Below, piece by piece: positions 9,074 through 18,045 of a DNA stretch of 18,045 bases. The stretch comes from Gyrodactylus bullatarudis (lineage: Eukaryota > Platyhelminthes > Monogenea > Gyrodactylidea > Gyrodactylidae). How positions within the stretch are numbered: the first letter of the stretch is position 1; each line of letters starts with the position of its first letter. The stretch covers positions 1 through 18,045 of the forward strand of contig SSNU01002987.1 of NCBI GenBank assembly GCA_012064415.1, read 5' to 3'. A model generated the notes under the pieces. That model was not told the origin of the DNA. It saw nothing but the letters and a program-made list of their open reading frames with translations, and did not search any database. Position numbers and translations under genes: made by a program.

Positions 9074-9630
9074 AATGTTGATTAGTACCTTGTGCCTGAG
9101 AACGGATGAACTTTAGTCAGTAATAAATCATGCAAATAACATTCTTATAAGACATCCAGCCCCTCATTTTGAAGGTCTTTTAATATTAAAGAAGATGAAC
9201 TTGGTCATTTGGAATTATCGCCAATTCCTGGAAAGTTAGGTGAGTTTTTGATTGCCTTAAATGAAAAAGCATTAGAATTAGAAATGTATTTTTGTAATTT
9301 TTCTTGCAATACAAATAAGTTAAAGGAATAGTTTTTAACAATTGTTTAGTTAGTTTATCTCAGAAAGCAAGGAATTTTTTTCTACTAGATTTTGAAGCAA
9401 GCTTTGCTTATAATGGGAGCTTAAAACGTAAAAACGGAAAAACTCTGTCTAAAAACAGATTTCAAAAATGTGATTTTTACACCTTTTCTAAATTAGATAA
9501 CCAAAAACCAATGGCAGATTCGGAAAGCTCACAAAATTTTAAATTTTAAAAAATCTCTTCGGAAAGTCTATTTGTTCTCTAAAACATGGTGAAAATTCAA
9601 CAAAAAAACCCAAAAATTCGAACAATACCT
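9074..9630. other. Innermost non-coding part of the right arm
   Basis: Partner of 8416-8972, beginning AATGTT at the spacer edge and carrying CAGATTCGG at 9515-9523. No gene is seen. Confidence 0.5.
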
Positions 9631-9855
9631 TTATTTGGCGTTAATTTCCGAAAGCCGATAAAACTCCACCCCTACAAAAGTCATATCAATCGACGCAGAA
9701 TTTAATTTCTCATCTAGTTGCGAAACAATTAATACAATAACATTTACGGTTTTTGCGAGAATTAATTTTAAAGATTTGGGAAATTTGGAATTTTGGGAAA
9801 TATCGTTTTTTCCAATTATCTCAGAAATTATAGTGAATTTTACAGATCTGAGCAC
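9631..9855 (-). CDS. Mirror copy of the small unrecognised frame
   Basis: Identical 74-codon frame on the opposite strand, diverging from the left copy's position around the spacer. The same doubts apply. Confidence 0.12.
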   Translation of the reverse strand: MLRSVKFTIISEIIGKNDISQNSKFPKSLKLILAKTVNVIVLIVSQLDEKLNSASIDMTFVGVEFYRLSEINAK

Positions 9856-11505
9856 AGATTCGGGATCAGCGCAAAATTTTACACCAGAATCTGTTTTATT
9901 TTACTTTTTACCGCAATTTTGTATTTTTCATGACCCCCTTTGTAATTGAACATCTTGAACTAAAATGCATACTAACAAAAGTTACTCGGACCCCCTTGAA
10001 TGAACCAATTATTTTTTATTTAGTATTTGGCCTTGAAATTTAACATTGTAACTCGTAAAGAATATCCCCTATTTTAGTCTATCATTTGGAAAGAAATAAG
10101 TTTTACTTTGAATAAAACAACCTTTCAATTTTGTCTGCAACAAAAACGATAGGCTTTTAAATTAACCAGATGATTCAATTATTACCACAAATATCTTTTT
10201 TCACTCCACACTATTACTAGTAGGAGGGGACGGTAACACTGCTCATAATTGATTATTCTTGTCTTTTCTTTAAATAATCCATTCTCTGCCTAAATACAAC
10301 GCTTATCACTAGAACATTCCTAGTTTTTCTCCTTTTGGTGAGATTAGAACCAAACAAAATTATTCTTGATCGTTCTCAGCGTATCCATAAGTTGGCGCCA
10401 GATTTTCATTTTTTGAGTTGATCCAAATCTAAAAGGTTCTTTGATCTTGTCGTCTTAATTTACACCTTATGAGGAAATGGCTATAGAAAGGGAATATTTC
10501 ATCTGCCGCTGTGTTTAATATATTAAAAAATCGCTTGTTCTGCCACGCGAACATATGTATAATTAAATTCTTCTGGGGGGAATCATAACTCCTATGCCTA
10601 TGGAGAAATGAATTTTTTATTACCTCCCCTTATTAATTATAATAAAAACAAGTATCTTATGTAAAATACCCAAAAATTAGAGGAGAGTAGAGATGAATTC
10701 TATATAGTTCGGCATAGAAGAAATTTAGCTTGTGTCTTTTTTTCTTGAATCACATGTTCTCTCTTTTGCTTACATGTATGTATATTTTCTTCTTCTCTAT
10801 TAAATAAGCTCTACCCTGTAACACTATATACACACTGATTGTATATGATAGGACTATAGAACTTTTTATTAGTCGATCAGTCGATATTTTTGATGTGATT
10901 GCACAAGACAATCTCGTTATAATTCCCCCCCCCCCTTCTAATCATCTGACTATATACCATCGAATATATCGTAGATTTAGAATAAATGCAAGTAGAACTC
11001 AGTATAGAAAACTAAAAAGCAACCTCACTGGAATTCATTGTATGTCTAAATATGATAAACATCAAATTGTACAAAGTGTGATCTTCCTGTCTGATTATAC
11101 AGAGAGATTGATAAATTTCTATCGTTTTCATCATCTGGCCTATTCTTCAACTGATCTCTGATTGTCTGATAATCTCGAAAGATTTAAAGACAGAATGTTG
11201 TTTGTTTTTGAATAAGAAAGATGCCAAATATTCGTGGAATTATAGCCCGAATATTCAACCAAAAATATCATTAGATTTAGGAAAGAAACTGTCTTATAGC
11301 AAAATTTTCTCAGTTATCAGAAATCTCAGATGATACTCCACCTAATGATTGAGGACTAATATATGCTAAATTGAGTCCTTGGGTATAAAAAATGAACAAG
11401 TCTTGTTATATAAGGAAGACACATGTGATGATCCCTTGCAAGACAGAATCCCATCACAAGGAATGTTGTTGCCAATCGATAGAGAAATCTTGGGCTCGGG
11501 AAATC
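9856..11505. other. Mirror of the non-coding stretch with the homopolymer run
   Basis: Partner of 6541-8190. The C run is at 10925-10935, and the chance 88-codon frame is at 10895-11161 on the plus strand. Confidence 0.5.
10925..10935 (-). repeat. C11 homopolymer, mirror of the G11 run
   Basis: Eleven consecutive C, the exact partner of 7111-7121. Confidence 0.95.
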
Positions 11506-11525
11506 ATGATGATGATGATGATGAT
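11506..11525 (-). repeat. Mirror (GAT)n microsatellite
   Basis: Partner of 6521-6540, identical in length and without interruptions. Confidence 0.9.
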
Positions 11526-14500
11526 AAAAGAAGAAAATTTCCAGCCAAGATGAATTAGTGTCTAGAATTCAGCAGAAATTCCTGTTCCCTTAACAAATAT
11601 CCCTTACGTTATTATTGCTGGGTATTTTAACCAAATTTATTTTTCCCCCTTCGTCTATTACATCCTCTTCATTTTAATTGCTTCTATTTATTTTTAGTTT
11701 TGATTTTCTTCCATTTCCTCATTAGATAACAGAAGGAGCAAAAAATAACGATTTCCCATTGTTTTTAAAGTGACTCTTCCGGGTCCTCGGATAACCTCAA
11801 TTCTTTAGTTTGAGAATAAGCTGACTACGAATATATAGTTATTTTGGGTCATTTGTTGATGATCCAAAAATAGAATATCTTTATTAGGTTTAGTTGATGA
11901 TGAAATTTATATGATTGCATTGAATTTGAATTATACAGTTATGATTACTTGTTAAAAGATATCGTTTTCAAAAAATAAACGTTTTAAACAAATATTAATA
12001 CACGTTTTTGAGCTGAGATCTTTGTGCATTAATAGATTTCCTATCGAATGGGTTAAGTATTTTCTGAACATTGAATGTTCAATAGAGTTTTACCTCATGT
12101 TACTAAAACTTGGATTGGCTAGACATGAGAATTTTTAAGCAATAATCGTAAGAATTATCCTTGGGGTTTTACTCTTATTCAGACATACTAACCTGATTAT
12201 TAAATTATATATTAATGTACGCATTAGGATAAAAAATAGTAACCAATTCCAAGTTGATGTTCCATCTATACTATACAAAAATAGGATACAGTTTCTTTCT
12301 CTCCCTCTCCCTAATATATTTATACCTAAATGATCCTAAATAAAATAGATTAAGCTCTGGCATCATTAGGGCAGTCATGTAGAGTAGCTATCTCTTTCAT
12401 TTGTAAGGTATATTTTACTAAGTATATCTAAAAATAGATCATTTCTCATCTTTTGATATTGATTCTTTTGGTTTAAATTCTATCTCTCATGAATTAATTA
12501 TGAAAAAAAAACATTCCTCTCATACTTTTATTGTACATTTTCTACTCAGTTTATCTATGGAATACAGTTTGAAAAGAAATACATTTCTCATGGTCCAATT
12601 ACTCAAAGTTTTATTCACTTGGCCAGAGATTCTGTGAAATAAATTTCACAGGATCTTAAATTTACAAAATGGTACTTTTTCCATGGATCAAGTATTGTTT
12701 TTCGTCGTGTCAATTGATTGAATGAATTTTTTTTGACATTTTTTCGACTATAAGATCAAGAGTTATTAAAAAATGAGTCGTTCCTAGCAATCTGATCAAG
12801 TACTGGAGTTACTGTAACTTATAATAGATAGGGGTTACTTCTTTGAGATATAAATTGTTCTTTAGATGCTCAAAATGATTTGTATCATCCAAAATATAAG
12901 CATAAATAAACAAATTGTATATTTTATGAAAAGTATTAACCCTCTTGTTCAAAATTTTCCAAAGCTTTGTTATTTTATTTTATTACATTAAAACACAACT
13001 CCATGGTCGACTGAGTCAAAATTTCCAATCTTTTGTTGATCAAGATTAAGATTATAATTTAGTGTTATAATTCTCTTCTGTTACTTGAACATTTTTCTCC
13101 TTGTTCATTGTCTTAACTGTTGAAGCAATCAAGATAGACTGTCTCTAAACACTGCCTTATAGTTGATTAGAGTGAATAAAGAAGATGAATTGTACAAGAA
13201 GTGAGTATAGGAAGGAAATACTACGGGGTGGAGGAGGTAGGGGTAATTCCCAATTCATAATTCTCATCTCTCTTGTGAGCTAGCATTGATTTTTTGTTTT
13301 CTTTTCGACTTTGGACAAGATAAAACTCACACACACACTCGATGACTGATGTCTTTTAATGTTCCTACCTCAATCTAATCCCATTAATTTAGTTTTTCCT
13401 TCAATCTTTCTCTTTTATTGTTGATCGAAATGATAGCATTTTCATCTACACAAATCCTGTAATACTATTCCTGATATTTAACTCGTCTCTTTCGTATTTA
13501 ACTCCTTTCGTGTTGTATTCTTCCCTCCTTTCTTGGAACACACTAGCATTTCTTTTACAAAAAGACATCTGTTATTGATTTTTTCCTTTATTAATTCAAG
13601 GTTCCATTTTTTCATATTTCTAATCCTTTATTCAATTCGATAGATTAATCTCCAATAACCTAGGCTTTTCATCTAGCTCATCATTAATTATTCTTAGATG
13701 TGTTTTATCATTGCTCAAACTTTTTGGTCTAAATGTAGAAAGCAGTTCTTAATAATAAAGGCATTTCTACGAATCGAAAGAGATTGAAGTCCCGAGTTAA
13801 TGGATTATATGAATTTGTAGTAAATTCTCTATTCAGTAATATTTTTTTCTCTAAAAACTTATTTTTCTGGCATATATGGCCTTATAAATGAGAAAACCCT
13901 GGCATCTTCTCGCTCTTTTGAAATCTCATGAACTTGGATGACCCCAGCTCAAAATAAATCACCTGCACAATAATAAGAATTTATTATTCTCATGTTTTTT
14001 CCATAGGAAATCTATTCTATAGTTTATTTACCTTTCCAAGTTATTCTAATTATTGCACCTCAATCTTTCTCTCTTTTTTTCAAGGAATGCATGATATCAT
14101 GTGATTATTAATAAGAAATAACTATATTTACTTTATTATTGCTCTCTCTATTATTCTTGTGACAAGAAAGTAACGGGGGTAGACTGAGGCATGGCGTGTG
14201 CGTGAATGGATATTTCTGCTTCTATATACAGATCCCCTATTCTATAGTTTTCTTCTTTAAGGGCAATGGGAAAAGATTGTGGCATGACAAATTTCCCATT
14301 TGTTCAACGTGTGATTAGCACTGCACACTTGCTAAAAACCTTGATCTCTAACCAGCCATCATCTGGGTTTCTTAATACGAACTAGGTAAACATATTTGCT
14401 TGTTTCTTCTTAATTTTGGCTCAGCATCAAATATTCGCCTACCTGGTTTTATTTCCATAAAACTCTAACATTTTATCTTACTGCATACTAAGTGCTCCCA

Positions 14501-15479
14501 AAGAGTGTATAGAGTGTTTTTTCAAAAGAATCACTAATTTGATAAATAAGTAAGCATAGAAGTTGGGAATTTTGTCATTATGTGTTACTCAGAAATTTAT
14601 CCCTAAAAAATACAATGCTATAGCGTGTAATACAGGATTACTAATCACATGGAAATCCGTACCCCTAGGCTTTTATATGCAAACTCGATATGCTCTATTT
14701 TGATTCGACTGCTGTATTGTATTCCGAATTCTATTCTATAGACTCTCATTTCTTTTATTGCGATAATGAGTAATTCTCAATTTGTCCTGCCCTCAAAGAA
14801 GTAATTCTCCTTGATTAAACGAATAAAGAATACAAAGAGAAGAGCGAACGATTTCCCTTAAAATCAGCGTTAAAATTGGTTCCCTTTCGAAAGAGAGCCT
14901 AGCCAGTATCTCCTCATAAAACAATTCGTCACCTTTGTAAACATTTTATTGATTTTATCATGCTATTTGAATGTTTTTTTGATGGACATTTCATTGAAAA
15001 TACATACCTGGAAATTTCTATTTTTCCTGATAAAGATCTTTAACGTTCCTCTCACCACTTGTCATTGTAAATTTGAACATATTTACGATTATTTCTTTTG
15101 TCATTCTAGACTGAACCTCGAAAAAACTCAAGATTATTCCATTACGACTACTAGGGTTTGGATTTTCAAAATTGAGTCTTTATTAAATTGTCATAGGTTG
15201 ATAAATTCTTTAAAACAGAATTAGTGAACAAGTGAGTTACCTGTCCTATAGATGACTCAATGGACCTTTAAAGGTTAATAATTAGCGACTTGTAAATAGC
15301 AGGCTTAAGCTTTATGGAAATCCTTTGAATCCCAAGTCCTTCATCTACTCAAGATAACACTATAAAATAAGTAAACGTGTTTATTCGTGTTTTTCTCAAA
15401 TAACCATAGACACTTGCTCAAACAACTAAAGCCTCATAAATCAACACAGGCTACGTGTGTTGGTGATCAAATTATTTGT
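11526..15479. other. Mirror of the long non-coding stretch
   Basis: This is the partner of 2567-6520, with the same small features reversed, for example CATGATATCATG at 14090-14101 and the pyrimidine version of the purine tract at 12292-12312. The mirrored 91-codon frame is at 14949-15224 on the plus strand and is not considered a gene. Confidence 0.55.
12628..12655. repeat. Mirror copy of the tight hairpin
   Basis: This is the partner of 5391-5418. The 8-bp perfect core is at 12632-12639 and 12644-12651. Confidence 0.5.
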
Positions 15480-15541
15480 TATTTGTCTTTAATAAAGGTT
15501 TTAAATAAATAATACAGTTATATATTACATAAAGACAAATA
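15480..15541. repeat. Mirror copy of the 12-bp inverted repeat
   Basis: This is the partner of 2505-2566. The companion 7-bp stem lies at 15442-15462. Confidence 0.45.
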
Positions 15542-15673
15542 TTTTCTTATATGCCATTTCCTAGAATCGTTCATTTTTCCCGATTGACCAGATTCTTTCA
15601 GGGTGTATTCAGAATATATTTGATATTAGTTTGACATGAAAATCTGATTCAAAAAGATCATAGTGCTTCCAAT

Positions 15674-15881
15674 TACAATCTTGTAAAATCTGTTTTTGGT
15701 AGCTGATTGAATTTTTCATTCAGGACTATTCCTAAGTGTACTCAAATTTAAATCAAGTTAATTTTCCGAATCAATTAAGAATATCATAAATTTTATTGAA
15801 TCGACCTCACCTCATTCGAGTAAATACAAATCATGACTTATTATAAAAATCTTAATTAAAATCAGATTTTACAAGATTGTA
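15674..15881. mobile_element. Mirror copy of the MITE-like unit
   Basis: This is the partner of 2165-2372; the 19-bp repeats are at 15674-15692 and 15863-15881. It exists because the arm is duplicated, so it is not independent evidence of transposition. Confidence 0.4.
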
Positions 15882-16602
15882 GCCATAATTGCAAAATAAA
15901 TATCATCCAGCATAGGGAGGACTGCAGTTATTAAATTTCAACACAGGAAAAAGGGACCAAAAATGAATTAAAATTAAGGGGTCTTCAAATTCAATGTAAA
16001 AAAGTAACAAAGATTGTAATTTGGCCTACAACTGTCACCATATCTGCAAATACCTCATTAAGATTTTGTAAATATGTTTCGATCTGAACTCAGAAAAAAT
16101 CTCCACTCTTCTACAATCTGTATTTCTTTTAGAACCTCTATTTAATACCTTGCTGAAATTGCAAAAGAATAAAACACTAGAAGAGTTCTCTTTCTATGTT
16201 TGCATTTTCTCTTCATTTGCCATTTCCAAGTAGGTTCTTTCTTCACACTTTCTTTTTCTGCTCTGTGAATGTAAAACAGATCAGTCTCTCCAATGTACAC
16301 ACACCAACTAAGGAAGAACAGAGAGTTCATCTAGAAATATCAACAACTACATTCATTTATTTCTCTTACTCTTGCCAAGACTTTAGTAGCATCCACTTGC
16401 TCTCTGTAAGTGTACAGATTCGGGTCAGCTGAAAAGTATTTCCAGAGAGAAATGTATTCTCTTTCTCTCTCTAACTCTATTGTGAAGATTCTTTTCTATC
16501 GAATATTAGTATTATTATTTTAAAATTATTAACTTTTTGTTAAATAAATACACTTATAAAATTAAAGAATGAATAATTTGTGAATATTTAGCATTCTTGA
16601 AT
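15882..16602. other. Mirror of the non-coding stretch with a GA/CT hairpin
   Basis: This is the partner of 1444-2164. The GA/CT hairpin lies at 16444-16470, the ACAGATTCGGG motif at 16414-16424, and the partial inverted-repeat end at 16011-16021. Confidence 0.5.
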
Positions 16603-16896
16603 TTAATTCAACTTTTCATCTTTCAGAATGAAATCGGCTTCGGAAAAGTGGAATCCTATCGAAAACTTGAAATGCTTGGCAAAGTGAGTCAGTTTTTCTA
16701 ACTTGAGTTGCTGAATAATGAGCGATCTATGATGGGTATGAAAGATTTTTTGGGCCTCTGACATCAAATTGGTCATGAAATCCTCAGTTTCTCTTACTCG
16801 AATTAACAAGAGATGTAAATTTATTATGTGTTTGGACTTCGGATGGCTGATCCATCGAAAATTTGTGGGTGACAATTGGATCATTGGCCATGTTTC
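16603..16896 (-). CDS. Mirror copy of the unrecognised 93-residue frame
   Basis: This frame is identical to that of 1150-1443 on the opposite strand. Its ATG is at 16882-16884, its stop ends at 16603, and the possible acceptor AG is complementary to 16897-16898. The evidence and doubts are the same as for the left copy. Confidence 0.25.
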   Translation of the reverse strand, partial: ETWPMIQLSPTNFRWISHPKSKHIINLHLLLIRVRETEDFMTNLMSEAQKIFHTHHRSLIIQQLKLEKLTHFAKHFKFSIGFHFSEADFILKDEKLN

Positions 16897-17050
16897 CTAC
16901 CAAAAAAATTCTCTTTTAGTTTACACATTCAATGTATCATCTAAAGCTGATTGATATGAAGTTGGGAATCTATCATTTTTACAAGAAAATCATTTTTCAA
17001 ATTTCCATCTGACCGCGAATTTTCCAATTTTGGGCTGAAAGTTTTTAGGG

Positions 17051-17259
17051 ATATCATCAAAAACTACATGTATATTTACAAAATCTACATGGTCTATCCC
17101 GGTATATTATCACTTCCTACATGATAACTTATCACTTTTAAAATGGTGTGATCCATTAATTACGTAATCTACATATACATTTCATTATCTACATATCTCA
17201 TGGTCTTAATTACAATTTGTAATTTACAAATACTACATAGATTTATCAAATTCTACATG
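17051..17259 (-). repeat. Mirror copy of the YATGTAG motif array
   Basis: The same seven motif copies read on the minus strand, as CTACAT on the plus strand at 17253, 17233, 17189, 17169, 17117, 17085 and 17064 (left-end coordinates). Together with the left array, the two sets point toward each other across the palindrome. Confidence 0.6.
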
Positions 17260-17493
17260 TTGATTGGTTAATTTTTTCAAGGGCTAAATGTTAATTAGAT
17301 GGACCCTTTTACCAGCTATAATCCTATTATTATAATTATCACAATTTCATGTAGAATTATAATTTATAATAAATTACAATTATGATCAAATTACACATGT
17401 AATATTCTAAACTGAATAAATTTAAATAAAAAATAATAATAAAATTTAAATTATTTTAAATACTATTTGCTTTCACAAGAAATCAATTTATTT
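17260..17493. other. Mirror of the A/T-rich hairpin stretch
   Basis: This is the partner of 553-786. The hairpin lies at 17355-17381, and the inverted motif copy (CATGTAG on the plus strand) sits near 17348-17368. Confidence 0.5.
17487..17492 (-). promoter_or_regulatory. Mirror copy of the possible poly(A) signal
   Basis: This is the reverse-complement partner of 554-559, just downstream of the stop codon of the right-hand transposase fragment. The chance-occurrence caveat is the same. Confidence 0.3.
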
Positions 17494-18045
17494 CTACATA
17501 TACATTTTAATGTTTACAAAAAAATTTTCTCTGCATCTGATCTTATTCTTCTCTTCTTTGGGCTTCTTACGAGTTTTGTCGAGGGACTCCAATTTTTTCA
17601 TTTCCAAGTTTTCCACATCACAGAAATAAAAATTTTGGGAGAATGCTTCAAAAAGCTGAGAATTTTTAAAGTAATTTTCAAAATAATCTTCCAAACGTCT
17701 TTCTCGGTGAAAAATGCATGCAATCATATGCTGACAAGGGAATCCGTTCGAAAATTGAAGATTACACAAACAAACTCTTTTCTTCATATCAACAATTTTG
17801 AAGATGATTGCAGTGCTGGTTTTTGCAACTCTATAAATATCCTTATCATCAGTTGTGAAAACTGATAAATGTCGACCTTCGTTTACTGTTGGCTCGATTT
17901 TTTTCAAAAAGTAACTTAGAAATATATTCGTGTTCTTCTGATAATCACTCAACTTTTGTCTGAAATTTTCATAGGTTTTTACCACAAACTGGTAAATTAA
18001 GTTAAATGGGTGTAAGTTTCGTAAATTAAGAAGAGAAGCATTCAT
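17494..18045 (-). CDS. Mirror copy of the SWIM-domain transposase fragment
   Basis: The translation is identical to that of 1-552, with the same C92, C94, C104 and H106, and is read from the right edge of the window toward the centre. The two copies are therefore convergent and lie at the outermost edges of the palindrome. No codon differs between them, so sequence comparison cannot show whether either copy is under selection. It is probably truncated at its N-terminus by the window edge. Confidence 0.62.
   Translation of the reverse strand: MNASLLNLRNLHPFNLIYQFVVKTYENFRQKLSDYQKNTNIFLSYFLKKIEPTVNEGRHLSVFTTDDKDIYRVAKTSTAIIFKIVDMKKRVCLCNLQFSNGFPCQHMIACIFHRERRLEDYFENYFKNSQLFEAFSQNFYFCDVENLEMKKLESLDKTRKKPKEEKNKIRCRENFFVNIKMYM

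Larger units (their letters stand above)
9074..18045 (-). repeat. Right arm of the 18-kb inverted repeat
   Basis: This is the mirror copy of 1-8972 and carries the same features in reverse order on the opposite strand. Length-unstable tracts are identical in the two arms: the C run at 10925-10935 mirrors the G run at 7111-7121, and the GAT repeat at 11506-11525 mirrors the ATC repeat at 6521-6540. That means the arms are very young, are homogenised by gene conversion, or are one molecule represented twice. Confidence 0.97.

Overview
The window is one giant inverted repeat. Bases 1-8972 reappear as their reverse complement at 9074-18045, around a single-copy spacer of 101 bases (8973-9073). 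Position x on the left pairs with 18046-x on the right. The match holds without offset at every place compared, including an 11-base G run, a 9-base T run, an ATC microsatellite and every open frame of about 60 codons or more. Either a true near-perfect palindrome (recent duplication, gene-conversion-maintained repeat, foldback element, amplified hairpin molecule) or a fold-back artefact of amplification or assembly would look like this. The sequence alone cannot separate them.

The DNA looks eukaryotic. It is strongly A+T rich, mostly non-coding, and has microsatellites, homopolymer runs and small inverted repeats. It shows no bacterial-style operons or ribosome binding sites. The only protein family I recognise is a SWIM zinc-finger C-terminal segment of the kind found in Mutator-like (MULE)/FAR1-type transposases. 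I cannot name the species.

Layout of one arm, from the outer edge to the centre: (1) 1-552, the transposase-like SWIM fragment, probably cut at its N-terminus by the window edge and pointing inward; (2) 553-786, very A+T-rich DNA with a poly(A)-signal-like hexamer just after the stop and an A/T hairpin; (3) 787-995, seven degenerate copies of a 20-21 bp motif starting YATGTAG, partly in pairs, which resemble transposon subterminal repeats; (4) 1150-1443, an unrecognised frame behind a possible splice acceptor; (5) 2165-2372, a 208-bp unit bounded by perfect 19-bp inverted repeats (MITE-like); (6) about 6 kb with no recognisable gene, only simple repeats, short palindromes and a possible small open frame at 8191-8415. 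The other arm holds the same features in reverse order and on the opposite strand, so the two transposase fragments converge on the centre.

No pathway or operon can be reconstructed. The interest lies in the architecture: a 9-kb-arm palindrome with a short asymmetric spacer, carrying transposase remnants and a motif array at its outer flanks.
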